Shown here: positions 22,814 to 32,882 of the stretch, in pieces
How the letters are laid out: each line of letters opens with the position of its first letter
How positions within the stretch are numbered: the first letter of the stretch is position 1
DNA from: VBCK01 sp036270655
Lineage (GTDB): Bacteria > Pseudomonadota > Gammaproteobacteria > Burkholderiales > Burkholderiaceae_F
Length of the DNA stretch: 64,000 nucleotides
Direction of reading: 5' to 3'
Assembly: GCA_036270655.1 (NCBI GenBank)
Contig: DATBCD010000017.1
Span: 1-64,000 of the forward strand
The notes under the pieces: generated by a model
Told to the model about the DNA's origin: nothing
Database searches by the model: none
The model's input: only the letters and a program-made list of their open reading frames with translations
Made by a program: the position numbers and the translations under genes

Positions 22814-25227
22814 AGCTCTGGCCTGCGCTTCAACAGATGTGGTCGGGCGACGATGCTGCCCGCGCCGGGGGAGGTGGCCAGTCAGCCGGCGCCCAGGCCG
22901 GCGGTACTGCCAGGCCTTTGCCCAAGGACGCGCTAATCGTCATTCCATTGCGCAGCGCCGTGCTGTTTCCCGGCGTCCTGTCCCCGCTGACAATAGGCCG
23001 CACGTCGTCGATAGCAGCGGCCCAGGAGGCGGTCAAGCGCGAATTGCGGGCAGGGTTTCTGCTGCAGCGCGACTCCGAGAAATCGGATGTCGGGCCTTCC
23101 GATCTTTACTGGGTCGGCACGGCCGGGCCCATCGTGCGCTACATCACCGGACAGGAAGGCGCTCATCACCTCGTGGTGCAGGGGGAGTCCCGCTTCCGGG
23201 TGCTTGAATTCCTGGAGGGCTGGCCCTTTATGGTTGCGCGCGTCGCGATGGTCGAGCAGCCGAAGGCCGAGGGGCCGGAAGTCGAGGCGCGCTTCCTGCA
23301 GCTCAAGGAGCGGGCGGCCGAAGCGATCGGACTGCTGCCCCATGTTCCGGACGAACTGGCCTCGGTGGTGCGCAGTATCGAATCTCCGGCGACGCTGGCC
23401 GACGTCGTGGCCAACCTGATCGATGCGAAGAACGAGGACAAGCAGGACATTCTGGAAACCTTCGACCTGGTGCGACGGCTGGACAAAGTGCTTGCGCTGC
23501 TGTCAGCACGCGTCGAAGTGTTGAAGCTCTCGAAGGAGATCGGGGACAAGACCCGCGCGAAGTTCGACGAACGCCAGCGCGAGCATGTGCTGCGCGAGCA
23601 GCTGCGTCAGATCCAGAAGGAGCTGGGCGAGGGCGACGACAGCGCTGCCGACATCGAGGAGCTGAAAAAAGCGATCGAGGCGGCCGGCATGCCTGCCGAG
23701 GTACAGAAGCATGCCGAGCAGGAGCTCAAGCGCCTGCAGCGGACTGGCGAGGGTGGCGCCGAGTACTCGATGCTGCGCACCTACCTGGAGTGGCTGACGG
23801 AGCTGCCCTGGAGGCCGGCACCGCAGCGGCCGATCGACCTGGCAGAAGCGCGCCGCGTACTGGACGAGGACCACTACGGCCTGGACAAGGTCAAGCGGCG
23901 CATCCTGGAGTACCTGGCCGTTCGCAAGCTCAATCCCGAGGGCAAGAGCCCGATCCTATGCTTCGTCGGTCCGCCGGGCGTGGGCAAGACCTCGCTCGGC
24001 CAGTCCATCGCGCGTGCCACCGGCCGCGTGTTCCAGAGAGTCGCCCTGGGCGGCGTGCACGACGAGGCCGAAATCCGCGGACACCGGCGCACCTACATCG
24101 GGGCGCTGCCCGGCAACATCATCCAGGCGATGCGCCGTGCCGGCACGACCCACGCGGTACTGATGCTCGACGAGATCGACAAGACCGGTGCCGGAGGCTT
24201 TCACGGCGATCCGGCCAGCGCGCTGCTCGAAGTGCTCGATCCGGAGCAGAACCACAAGTTCCGCGACAACTACCTGGCGCTGGACTTCGACCTGTCACGC
24301 GTGTTGTTCATCTGCACGGCGAACGTGCTCGACACGATCCCCGGGCCGCTGCGCGACCGGATGGAGATCATTCAGCTGCCCGGGTACACCGAGGAGGAGA
24401 AGATCGAGATCGCGCGGCGCTACCTGGTCAAGCGCCAGCTCGAGGCCAACGGCCTGAGGCCCGACCAGGCGAGCCTGACGGACGCGGCCCTGGCGGCCAT
24501 CGTGCGCGACTACACGCGCGAAGCGGGCGTGCGCAATCTGGAGCGCGAGATCGGCTCGGTGCTGCGCCACGTCGCGATGCGAATCGCGGAGGGGCAGGCC
24601 GAGCATGTCGTGGTGGATGCGCCGGACCTGGCAGCCATCCTCGGCGCGCGGCGCTTCGAGAACGAGCTGGCGCTGCGCACGAGCGTGCCCGGAGTAGCCA
24701 CCGGCCTGGCGTGGACGCCGGTGGGCGGAGACATCCTGTTCATCGAGGCCAGCAAGGTGCCAGGCAGCGGCCGGCTGATCCTGACGGGACAGCTGGGCGA
24801 CGTGATGAAGGAGTCGGCCCAGGCCGCCCTGACGCTGGCCAAGACCTGGACCGGCGAATCGCTGGAGAAGGTCGACGTCCACGTGCATGTCCCGGCGGGA
24901 GCGACGCCGAAAGACGGGCCGAGCGCGGGTGTGGCGATGTTTGTGGCGCTGCTGTCGCTGCTGACGGGCAGACCGGTGCGCTCAGATGTGGCCATGACCG
25001 GCGAGGTGAGCCTGCGCGGACTCGTGCTGCCGATCGGCGGCGTCAAGGAAAAGACGCTGGCGGCCTTGCGGGCCGGCATCCGAACGGTAATGCTGCCGCG
25101 CCGCAACGAAAAAGACCTGGAGGACGTGCCGCCCGAGGCGCGCGAGAAGCTCCGGTTCGTCTGGTTGGAGCGTGTCGACGATGCGGTACGCTGTGCGATC
25201 GGGGATCTGGAGCCGGTGGCGCGCTAG
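22810..25227 (+). CDS. lon: ATP-dependent Lon protease
   Basis: 805 aa. The N-terminal substrate-recognition domain starts after a Gly/Ala-rich arm (about 50 onward: LIVIPLRSAVLFPGVLSPLT). The AAA+ module has Walker A GPPGVGKTS (about 387) and the sensor/arginine-finger region; the C-terminal Lon protease domain has the catalytic Ser705 in PKDGPSAGVAMF and the lysine near 748 in GGVKEKTLAALRAG. Lon degrades misfolded and short-lived regulatory proteins. ATG 22810 overlaps the hsp20 stop, unlike the usual clpX-lon arrangement. Other Lon paralogues may exist elsewhere in the genome. Confidence 0.95.
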   Translation: MKLWPALQQMWSGDDAARAGGGGQSAGAQAGGTARPLPKDALIVIPLRSAVLFPGVLSPLTIGRTSSIAAAQEAVKRELRAGFLLQRDSEKSDVGPSDLYWVGTAGPIVRYITGQEGAHHLVVQGESRFRVLEFLEGWPFMVARVAMVEQPKAEGPEVEARFLQLKERAAEAIGLLPHVPDELASVVRSIESPATLADVVANLIDAKNEDKQDILETFDLVRRLDKVLALLSARVEVLKLSKEIGDKTRAKFDERQREHVLREQLRQIQKELGEGDDSAADIEELKKAIEAAGMPAEVQKHAEQELKRLQRTGEGGAEYSMLRTYLEWLTELPWRPAPQRPIDLAEARRVLDEDHYGLDKVKRRILEYLAVRKLNPEGKSPILCFVGPPGVGKTSLGQSIARATGRVFQRVALGGVHDEAEIRGHRRTYIGALPGNIIQAMRRAGTTHAVLMLDEIDKTGAGGFHGDPASALLEVLDPEQNHKFRDNYLALDFDLSRVLFICTANVLDTIPGPLRDRMEIIQLPGYTEEEKIEIARRYLVKRQLEANGLRPDQASLTDAALAAIVRDYTREAGVRNLEREIGSVLRHVAMRIAEGQAEHVVVDAPDLAAILGARRFENELALRTSVPGVATGLAWTPVGGDILFIEASKVPGSGRLILTGQLGDVMKESAQAALTLAKTWTGESLEKVDVHVHVPAGATPKDGPSAGVAMFVALLSLLTGRPVRSDVAMTGEVSLRGLVLPIGGVKEKTLAALRAGIRTVMLPRRNEKDLEDVPPEAREKLRFVWLERVDDAVRCAIGDLEPVAR

Positions 25228-25317
25228 CGGACGTCAAAAGGGGTTGTCTTGAAGCCAGGCGCGGGCAACGTCGTGTTCGACTGTCTTGCTTGACGTGGAA
25301 GACCAAGGCCTGCCGGG

Positions 25318-26091
25318 ATGAAAGAAAACCGCTTGCGCTCACTTTGGAAATCGGGCAGCGCCGTCGTCAACGGCTGGCTCACGATTGCCAACAGCTTCTG
25401 CGCGGAGTCCATGGCCCACCAGGGCTGGGACTCGCTCACGATCGACCTGCAGCACGGTGTCGTGGACTATCAGGCCATGGTGGGTATGTTGCAGGCGATC
25501 TCCACCACGGCCACGGTGCCGCTGGTGCGCGTGTCCTGGCTCGATCCGGCAATTCTGATGAAGACGTTGGATGCAGGCGCCTATGGAGTCATCTGTCCGA
25601 TGATCAACACGCGGGAGCAGGCGCAGAGGCTGGTGGCGTATACGCACTATCCGCCGCTTGGTACGCGCAGCTTCGGTCCGCTGCGGGCCCAGCTCTACGG
25701 GGGTGCCGACTATGCACAGCATGCCAACGACACCATCGTGACGTTCGCGATGATCGAGTCCGCCCAGGCGCTCGAAAACCTGGACGCCATTGTCTCGGTC
25801 GAGGGTCTGGACGCGATCTACATCGGCCCGGCGGATCTGTCTCTGGCACTTGGCTGTACACCGACCATCGACAACGTCGACGAGAAGGCGGCGCAGGCCA
25901 TCGACCACATTCTCGAGCGCGCAAAGGCGCACGGCGTGATCGCGGGCATCCATAATGCCAGTCCACGGTCAGCGCTAAAGCGCATCGCCCGAGGGTTTGA
26001 TTTCGTGACGGTCAGCTCGGACGTGGGCCTGATGGCGGACGGTGCCAGGCAGGTGGTCGCCGAGGTGCGCGGCAGACCGGCGCGGCCATGA
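25318..26091 (+). CDS. HpcH/HpaI family aldolase
   Basis: 257 aa, class II pyruvate aldolase fold: NGWLTIANSFCAESMAHQGW, DSLTIDLQHGVVDYQAMVGM, AGAYGVICPMINTREQAQRL, the metal-ligand segments AMIESAQALENLDAI (Glu) and GLDAIYIGPADLSLALG (Asp), and the closing HGVIAGIHNASP. Members cleave 4-hydroxy-2-oxo acids to pyruvate and an aldehyde in aromatic or sugar-acid breakdown. The natural substrate cannot be read from sequence. It lies 90 bp after lon, same strand, and 29 bp before a methyltransferase gene. Confidence 0.9.
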   Translation: MKENRLRSLWKSGSAVVNGWLTIANSFCAESMAHQGWDSLTIDLQHGVVDYQAMVGMLQAISTTATVPLVRVSWLDPAILMKTLDAGAYGVICPMINTREQAQRLVAYTHYPPLGTRSFGPLRAQLYGGADYAQHANDTIVTFAMIESAQALENLDAIVSVEGLDAIYIGPADLSLALGCTPTIDNVDEKAAQAIDHILERAKAHGVIAGIHNASPRSALKRIARGFDFVTVSSDVGLMADGARQVVAEVRGRPARP

Positions 26092-26120
26092 ACGCTCCGC
26101 CTTGATAGCGCAATCAATCC

Positions 26121-26834
26121 ATGATCGACGCGCCAAAGCCGTTTGACCCGGTCGATTATTTCGATGAAAGCGTTGCCGTCCGCTACGACCAGGGGATCCG
26201 GCTTTCCTGTCCGAGCTATGACGCGTTGCAGTTGTCGATGGTGCCGTGGTTGCAATTGCTACCGGAGAAATCGACGTTTCTGTCGGCGGGAGCCGGTACA
26301 GGCACGGAAGTCATCAACCTCGGAAAGCGCTTTCCTTCCTGGAATTTCGTTGCGGTCGATGTGTCGGCCGACATGCTCAAGGTATGTCAGCGCCGCATCG
26401 CACAGGCCGATCTGGTCAGCCGGGTCGAGATATTTCAAGGCCGGATCGAGGAATACGAATCGCGCGAACGTTTCGAAGCGGCATCGTCGATTTTTGTCGT
26501 GCATTTTATCGCCGGCCGGGACGAGAGGCTGGCCTACTTCCGATCCATTGCCTCCAAGTTGAAGCCTGGCGGGGTGTTCGTGCTCGCCGATCTGTACGGA
26601 GACAGGGGTTCTCCCGAGTTTGTCCCTTTGTTGCAGGCCTGGCTTTTGCACTATGTCTCGCATGGCGCCACGGCTGAAAAGCTGACCAAGGACCTTGAAC
26701 ACATCTTCCGGAACATCGTATTTTCGCCGGAGAGCGAGGTGATTGCCCTGCTGCATGAAGCCGGCTTCACAGGGATCGTGCGCTTCTTCCAGACGTTCCT
26801 GTTTGGTGGCTGGGTCGCGACCAGGCAGGGTTGA
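26121..26834 (+). CDS. Class I SAM-dependent methyltransferase
   Basis: 237 aa. The SAM site is FLSAGAGTGTEVINLGKRFP (motif I, about residues 54-72), then NFVAVDVSADMLKVCQRRIA (motif II). IFVVHFIAG and LKPGGVFVLADLYGDRGSPE follow as motifs IV and VI. The overall layout resembles the CmoA/UbiE-like branch, but motif I has a serine-alanine variant (LSAGAGTG). The acceptor substrate is unknown. It follows the aldolase by 29 bp and converges with the M16 peptidase. Confidence 0.82.
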   Translation: MIDAPKPFDPVDYFDESVAVRYDQGIRLSCPSYDALQLSMVPWLQLLPEKSTFLSAGAGTGTEVINLGKRFPSWNFVAVDVSADMLKVCQRRIAQADLVSRVEIFQGRIEEYESRERFEAASSIFVVHFIAGRDERLAYFRSIASKLKPGGVFVLADLYGDRGSPEFVPLLQAWLLHYVSHGATAEKLTKDLEHIFRNIVFSPESEVIALLHEAGFTGIVRFFQTFLFGGWVATRQG

Positions 26835-26924
26835 GTTTGGACGGATCGGCGTGGGCGAAAACAGGCGCGGCGGCACCGTCGCCTGATGGGCGCGCCGTGC
26901 GCCGAAGCTGCACCAGCCGCTGTC

Positions 26925-29621
26925 TTAGTGGACGTCAGGGCCTTGAGTCACCTGCACCAGGTCGGCGGGACGCAGCCAGTTTGCGAACGCCGACATGATC
27001 TGCGGTGGACCAAGGTCGATATAGCGGCGCGCTGCCAGGGTCGGCTCGTCGAGCGGCAGATCCAGATCCCAGCGGCCGAGCAATCCCTGCGCGATCGCAG
27101 CCGTACTGGCCTCGGCCAGCGGGATCTGACGCAGCAGCATCGCCTTGGCGCGCTGGATTTCATCGGCAGTGACGGGCTTGTTGCGCATGACCTCGATTTC
27201 GCGGGCGACGCTCGCGTGGACTTTGGTCACGTTCGGCGCGTCGCAAGCGTACTGCACGATATAGACGCTGCGGCTCCTGCCGGCGTCCAGCGAGGAGTTG
27301 ATCGAATAGACCAGCCCCGCATCCTTTCTCAGGTCGCGGCTCAGGCGTGCCGAGTAGAAACCGCCGCCCAGCACCGTGTTGCCGAGCTTCAAGGCGTAGT
27401 AGTCGGAGCTGGACCGTGTGATGCCGACGGTCTCGGCGAGCGTGACGCGGTCCTGGACCCGGCTCGCGTCCGGCACCGCAATCCGGGCTGGGCCGTTCAA
27501 GGGTACGGCCGGTAAAGTCGTTTCGGGCCTGGGGCCGTCGGCCGTCCAGCCGCCGAAGTACTTCTGTATCACCGCGCCGGCCTGCGACGGCGTGATGTTG
27601 CCGATCACTACGATGACGGCCAGATCGGGACGGAACGACGCCCGGTAGTAATGGCGCACATCGTCCAGCGTGAGCGCTGAGACGGTCCGCGGCAGCGCTT
27701 CGCGCAAGGTCGGATCGTCCTTCGGAAAGAGAGCACCGCCGAGAGCGCGGCTGAAAAGGTAGCCGGGGCTGCGCAGGCGGCCGGCCACCGATTGGGCAAC
27801 CTGTTCCCGGACCGTCTTGAACGCCGTCTCAGGAAGGCCGGGGTGCAGCTCGTTGTCGGCCAGCAACTCGACCGCGCGTTCGAAATTTTCCTTCAGCACG
27901 CTCACCTCGAAATCGGGCCCCGCGCGTTCGTCGGCGCCGATTTCATCAAGAGCGCGCTGGAACGCAACACGGTCCAGATGCTCCGAGCCGTAGGAGAACA
28001 GTCCGTCGAGCACCATCGACAGCCCCTCCTGGCCCTTGGGCACCTCGAGTTCCGGGCGGTTCCTGATGTGCCCATAGACACTGACGGAGTTGCCCACCGC
28101 TTCCGGTTGGACGATCAGGGTGATGCCGTTGGGCAGCTGGCTGACCACGGGATGCACCGCCGACGCCGGCACGGTAAGGCGCCCCAGCACCTGCTCGGCC
28201 CAGTCAGGCAGCTGCGTCGGTTTGGCCTCGCCCAGTGCGATGCTCTCCTGGCCGCCAAAGCCCCGGCTGGCCACCGGCTTGCCGGCGCCCTGGGGCGTGA
28301 GCGTTGCGACCACCACGTGGTCCAGGTCGAGGTATTTTCTGGCGACCCGGTTTACATCTTCGACCGTCACCTTCTCGATACGGGCAAGATCTTCGTCGGG
28401 AGAACTCAGTCCATCCACCGCCACGGCCTCGGACCAGACATTGGCCAGACCCTGGATCGAGTTCTTCTCGGTCTCGGCGGCCCGACGTTCCTGAAGTTTG
28501 GCCGCGTCCACCAGCCCCGGGGGCACGCCGTCGTGGGCGATCTTCCCGAGGATCGTGCGAATCTCCCGCTCCAATGCCTTTGCGTTCCCGCCGGTCGGAA
28601 AACCGGCTACCGCATATCCAAGCCCCGCCTTCGGCATGGGCTCGAAGCTGAAGTCGGTGAACAGCGCCTTACCCTGGGGTACCAGCTCGTAAAGTGCGCC
28701 GCGCTGGCTGCTCAGCGCGTCGACGAGGACTTCGCACGCGGCAAAGTCCGGGCTGTCGAGGCCTGGCATGCGCAAGGCGACCATCTGCATGCCGTAGGGC
28801 AGGTTGCTTTTGAGCTGGAGCGACTGCGCCCGCACCGGCTTCAGTTTGATGCCCGGGCGTGCCGGTAGCGTCTTGCGGGGGATGTCGTCGAATAGTTGCT
28901 TCACCCTGACGAGGGTGGCCGCAGGATCGATGTTGCCGACGATCACCAGGATCGCGTTGTTGGGCGCGTACCACCAGTTGTAAAACTCCTTCAGCATCGC
29001 TGCCGTGGTCCGGTCGAAGGAAGGTCGCGTACCCAGCGCATCGTGCGCGTAGGTCGTTCCATCGAACAGGGCGGCACGAAGCTTTGTGAAGAGCACATAG
29101 GTCGGGCTGGAAAGATCCTGGGCGACCTCCTGCTCGATGGCTCCGCGCTCCTTGTCCCAATCCTTGGCGCTGTCATCGACATCGCGCATTCTCAGAGCTT
29201 CTATGTGCAGCGCGATGTCGAGGTCTTCGGCTGGCACCGTGTACAGGTACTGCGTCACCGTCTGCCGGGTGTCGGCGTTGAAATTTCCACCCATGATGCT
29301 GCCGATGTTGGCAAGCTGATCGGACGACAGGCCCGGCGCGCCGCGAAACATCATGTGTTCCTGCGCGTGGGCCATTCCGGGAAAGCCCGGTGGGGTCTCG
29401 TCCGCGCCGACCAGGTAGTTGACCGAGGTTGATACCACCGGGGCGAGGGTGTTGCGGACGATGATTACGCGCAATCCATTGCCCAGCTGCGCTCGAACGA
29501 TGTCGCCGGCTGGCGGTGTCCTGGAGTCATCGGCCGCACCTGCCGGGAACGATACAAACGCCGCCACCAGAACGGCAAGGCCTGCCAGGAATAGAGAATC
29601 GGGTCGTAGTCGGTGGATCAC
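26925..29621 (-). CDS. M16 family zinc metallopeptidase (two-lobed, exported)
   Basis: 898 aa. A signal peptide (LFLAGLAVLVAAFVSFPAGA) places it in the periplasm. The N-terminal lobe has the inverted zinc motif HAQEH (85-89) with the distal glutamate near 165 in KERGAIEQEV. The C-terminal lobe (from about 480) has the R/Y region seen in VGITRSSSDYYALKLGNTVL, then GGGFYSARLSRDLRKDAGL, so one chain makes the clam-shell cavity of pitrilysin-type enzymes. Such enzymes degrade short peptides. It follows the RND efflux operon on the same strand, after 177 bp. Confidence 0.92.
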   Translation of the reverse strand: MIHRLRPDSLFLAGLAVLVAAFVSFPAGAADDSRTPPAGDIVRAQLGNGLRVIIVRNTLAPVVSTSVNYLVGADETPPGFPGMAHAQEHMMFRGAPGLSSDQLANIGSIMGGNFNADTRQTVTQYLYTVPAEDLDIALHIEALRMRDVDDSAKDWDKERGAIEQEVAQDLSSPTYVLFTKLRAALFDGTTYAHDALGTRPSFDRTTAAMLKEFYNWWYAPNNAILVIVGNIDPAATLVRVKQLFDDIPRKTLPARPGIKLKPVRAQSLQLKSNLPYGMQMVALRMPGLDSPDFAACEVLVDALSSQRGALYELVPQGKALFTDFSFEPMPKAGLGYAVAGFPTGGNAKALEREIRTILGKIAHDGVPPGLVDAAKLQERRAAETEKNSIQGLANVWSEAVAVDGLSSPDEDLARIEKVTVEDVNRVARKYLDLDHVVVATLTPQGAGKPVASRGFGGQESIALGEAKPTQLPDWAEQVLGRLTVPASAVHPVVSQLPNGITLIVQPEAVGNSVSVYGHIRNRPELEVPKGQEGLSMVLDGLFSYGSEHLDRVAFQRALDEIGADERAGPDFEVSVLKENFERAVELLADNELHPGLPETAFKTVREQVAQSVAGRLRSPGYLFSRALGGALFPKDDPTLREALPRTVSALTLDDVRHYYRASFRPDLAVIVVIGNITPSQAGAVIQKYFGGWTADGPRPETTLPAVPLNGPARIAVPDASRVQDRVTLAETVGITRSSSDYYALKLGNTVLGGGFYSARLSRDLRKDAGLVYSINSSLDAGRSRSVYIVQYACDAPNVTKVHASVAREIEVMRNKPVTADEIQRAKAMLLRQIPLAEASTAAIAQGLLGRWDLDLPLDEPTLAARRYIDLGPPQIMSAFANWLRPADLVQVTQGPDVH

Positions 29622-29715
29622 TCTGGTCGCTCAAATCGGGTTGACAATCGGCACGGATTCGACCACGCGGTCGCAAATTGGTTCGATCGGCGCGCAGCCC
29701 CATACGGGCTGTGCC

Positions 29716-29750
29716 GGGCCCCTTATCGGAAACTTGCTGCGATGGGGCCC
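29716..29750. repeat. Stem-loop between the RND pump and M16 peptidase genes
   Basis: GGGCCCC (29716-29722) and GGGGCCC (29744-29750) form a 7-bp stem around a 21-nt loop, 50-80 bp past the pump gene stop. No T tract is present, so a terminator role is uncertain. Confidence 0.35.
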
Positions 29751-29798
29751 GACTGGCTGGCAGGTGGCGCCTGGATGGGCCAGATCAACGACACCACG

Positions 29799-32700
29799 TC
29801 ATTGATTCGACGGGACTATACCTCCTATCGAGGCCTGAGTGCGGTGATCGGCGGATCGGCCGAGCGTCAGTCCGATCAGCACCGGCATCGCCAGCAGTAC
29901 CATCGGGAACTGGATCAGCAAGCCGGCGATGATTGCAAGTGCAAGCGGCTGCTGGATCGCCGATCCCTGCCCGATGGCGAATGCGAGCGGCAGCAGGGTC
30001 AGAATGGCCGCAAGCGTGGTCATCGTAATCGGGCGCGATCGGTTCAGGCTGGCCTGGTGCAGTGCCTGCCGTGGCGGCAAGGTGCGCAGCAACTCGGTGT
30101 ACTCGGAAACATAAAATATCGCCATTTCGGTCGCGATGCCGATGATCATAGTCATCCCCATCAGGGCCGTGATGTTGAGCTCCACTCCGGTCAGCCACAG
30201 GATCGTGAAGACACCGGTGGTCGAGAGCAGCGAAGTTGCGATGATGATGAGCGCCAGCCAGAACTGCTCGTACAGCACCAGCAGCAGCACCAGCTCGGCC
30301 ACCAGCGCGGCGAGGAACACCTTCGCCAGGCCGGCAAATGCGATCTGTTGCTGCTGGTAAAGGCCGCCGAGCTCGTAGCGGACGGTGCCGGGCGCGAGCA
30401 TGCCGGGCTGCGCCAGGACCTTCTGCACGTCACTTACGGCGGCGCCCATGCCGCGGTTCTCGATGCGTGCGGTAACGGCGATCATCGGCTGCAGATTGTC
30501 GCGCGAGATTTCAGGCAGGCCGGTTACCGGTGTCAGCGAAGCCACCCGTTGCAGCGGGAACATATGGCCATCCGGTGCCCGGATCGGCAGCTCGGCAAGC
30601 CCGCTTTCGCGCAGGCTCAGCGCATCCGAAAGGCGCACCCGCACATCGACGACCTTGCTGGTTTGCGGCAGCTGCGCGGCGATCGAACCGGTCAGAGCGG
30701 TTGCCACCGCTTTGGTCACGTCGGCCGGCGTTGACCCCTCGTATGCCGCCTTGACCGGATCGACTCTCAAATCGATGCCGTCGCCGGCCAGCACCACGCC
30801 ATCCTTCACTTCCACCACGCCGTCGACCTTGCCTATTGCATCTGCAACTTTGCGTGCCTGCGGGATCAACACGGCCGGGTCCGTCGAATACAGCTTGATC
30901 TCGATCGGCTGCGGCACGGCGGTCAGATCGCCGATCAGGTCCTCCATCAGCTGCGCGAGTTCGACTTGCACTCCGGGCACGAGGCTCTCCACCTGTGTTC
31001 GTACATCCGACATGACGTCGGGGGTCGCACGCGCGTGCTTCGGCTTCAGGCGCACGAAAAAGTCTCCGTGGTGCGGCTCGGCGAGGGTCCCGCCCAGGCC
31101 CATGCCGGTGCGCCGCGAAAAAGTCTCCACTTCCGGGACACCGCGCAAGATGGCCTCCACCTGCGCCAGCTCACGCTCGGTTTCGGTAAGCGAAGTCCCG
31201 GGTCGGGTAAAAAAATCCATCACGAAGCCACCCTCGTCGACCTGCGGCATGAATCCGCTCGGAACCTTGGTCGCGGCAATGCCGCCTGTCACCAGCAACG
31301 GCAGCACCATCGCGATCAGCAGCGCCGGCCTGCGGGACAGTTGCGTCAGCCAGTGCGAGTGAAGGCGCGCCAGCCGGCCTGGCGGTCCGCTCGCGGGGTC
31401 ATGCCAGCGGCGGAAGTCGACGAATTGCCGCGCCAATACCGGTACGACGAAGGCCGCCATCAGGTAGGAAATGACCAGGGTCACTCCCATGGTCACGGAC
31501 AGCGCCTTGGAGAAGGCGCCCGTCACTCCACTGAGGAAACTCAGTGGCAGGAACACGATCAGTGTTGCAAGACTGGAACCGGTCAGCGGCCGCATGAATT
31601 CGCGCGCCGCGCCCAGCACCGCATCGCGGCCATCCTCCACGGACGGCGCGCCGGCCCGGCGCGCGATGTGCTCGACCATCACGATGACGTCGTCGATCAC
31701 CAATCCGACCGCCGCGGCGATCCCGCCCAGGGTCATGATATTGAAGCTCATGCCGAGCACGCCCAGCAGCAGCACACTCGCAGCCAGCGTCCCAGGCACC
31801 ACCAGCGAAGCGATCAGCATCACGCGCACGCTGCGCAGGAACACCATCAGCACGATTCCCGCCAGCACCAGCCCTATCAGCACGGCGTCGCGTACGCTGG
31901 CAGCGGACTGCAGCACCAGCTCGCTCTGGTCGTACCACTTGGCGACCTTCACGCCCACGGGCAGCTCGAAGCCGGCCAGGCGGCGCTGCACTTCCTTGGC
32001 GATCTGCACGGCGTTGCCGTCCGGCTGCTCGAACACATTGAAAAGCACCGCGGGCTTGCCATCCTCGACCACCCGGGTCCACTGTGGCACGACCCCGTCG
32101 CGCACTTCAGCGACATCGCCAAGGTGAACCACGCCGCTGGGGCCGGACTTCACCACCAGTTGCCTCAGGTCGGCGAGCTGCCTCAGGTTGCTGTCCGAAA
32201 CGACCACGTACAGCTTGTCGTTGTCCTGCACCCGGCCCACGGCCTGCAGCGCATTGCCGGCGGAGATCGAGGCAGCCAGGTCACTGAGGCTCAGCCCGTA
32301 GGCATCGAGGCGACGGGGGTCGGTCAACACCTCGACTTCGGCCACCGCACTGGACTGCACCTGCACGCGGGCCAGGCCCGGCACCGAGGCGAGCAGCGGC
32401 ACGATGCGCAGCTGGGCCAGATCGTAGAGCGCCGTGGGCGGGACGGTATCCGAGGTCAGGGCGTAGGCGATGATCGGAAACACCGTCGGGTCCATGCGCC
32501 GGACGTCGAAACTGGTGCCGGGCGGCAGCTGCGGCAGAACCTGGGCGATGGCGGAGTCGACCAGCAGCGTGGTGGCGATCATGTCGCGTCCCCAGCCGAA
32601 ATCAACGGAGATCTGCGCCTCGCCGCGTGAGGTCGCGGAGCGCACTTCGAGCACACCCGGTACCGAGCGGATCGCCTCCTCGACGGGCCGTGTCACGCTC

Positions 32701-32882
32701 AACGCGGTCTGGTCGACCGGGCGGTCGCCGGAGGCAACGTCCACGACCACGCGCGGAAAGGACACTTGCGGGAACAGGCCCACGGGCAGTGAAATCGCCG
32801 CGACGATTCCGGCGATGACCAGTGCCAGGGCAACGACGACGATCGAGCGGGCGTGCTCTTCGAGAGCGCCGACGAAATTCAT
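29799..32882 (-). CDS. RND family efflux pump, inner-membrane subunit
   Basis: 1027 aa with the AcrB/CusA layout: two repeats of six helices with large periplasmic loops. LPVGLFPQVSFPRVVVDVAS opens the first porter domain. The proton-relay aspartates are in GLVIDDVIVMVEHIARRAG (TM4). The second-half helices include MTMIIGIATEMAIFYVSEY and RPITMTTLAAILTLLPLAFA. It exports toxic solutes from periplasm or membrane to the outside, with the fusion protein and outer-membrane factor encoded before it. The start overlaps the fusion-protein stop (ATGA). The substrate (organic or metal) is not decided by sequence; metal-binding Met clusters of CusA are not obvious. Confidence 0.92.
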   Translation of the reverse strand: MNFVGALEEHARSIVVVALALVIAGIVAAISLPVGLFPQVSFPRVVVDVASGDRPVDQTALSVTRPVEEAIRSVPGVLEVRSATSRGEAQISVDFGWGRDMIATTLLVDSAIAQVLPQLPPGTSFDVRRMDPTVFPIIAYALTSDTVPPTALYDLAQLRIVPLLASVPGLARVQVQSSAVAEVEVLTDPRRLDAYGLSLSDLAASISAGNALQAVGRVQDNDKLYVVVSDSNLRQLADLRQLVVKSGPSGVVHLGDVAEVRDGVVPQWTRVVEDGKPAVLFNVFEQPDGNAVQIAKEVQRRLAGFELPVGVKVAKWYDQSELVLQSAASVRDAVLIGLVLAGIVLMVFLRSVRVMLIASLVVPGTLAASVLLLGVLGMSFNIMTLGGIAAAVGLVIDDVIVMVEHIARRAGAPSVEDGRDAVLGAAREFMRPLTGSSLATLIVFLPLSFLSGVTGAFSKALSVTMGVTLVISYLMAAFVVPVLARQFVDFRRWHDPASGPPGRLARLHSHWLTQLSRRPALLIAMVLPLLVTGGIAATKVPSGFMPQVDEGGFVMDFFTRPGTSLTETERELAQVEAILRGVPEVETFSRRTGMGLGGTLAEPHHGDFFVRLKPKHARATPDVMSDVRTQVESLVPGVQVELAQLMEDLIGDLTAVPQPIEIKLYSTDPAVLIPQARKVADAIGKVDGVVEVKDGVVLAGDGIDLRVDPVKAAYEGSTPADVTKAVATALTGSIAAQLPQTSKVVDVRVRLSDALSLRESGLAELPIRAPDGHMFPLQRVASLTPVTGLPEISRDNLQPMIAVTARIENRGMGAAVSDVQKVLAQPGMLAPGTVRYELGGLYQQQQIAFAGLAKVFLAALVAELVLLLVLYEQFWLALIIIATSLLSTTGVFTILWLTGVELNITALMGMTMIIGIATEMAIFYVSEYTELLRTLPPRQALHQASLNRSRPITMTTLAAILTLLPLAFAIGQGSAIQQPLALAIIAGLLIQFPMVLLAMPVLIGLTLGRSADHRTQASIGGIVPSNQ

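Noticed and set aside
23790..25955. A 721-residue open frame on the plus strand inside and past lon
   Set aside because: Out-of-frame shadow of lon and the aldolase; composition is Arg/Ala/Gly-rich without motifs.
30966..32630. A 554-residue plus-strand frame opposite the RND pump gene
   Set aside because: Shadow frame rich in His/Arg/Gln; the pump on the other strand is unmistakable.
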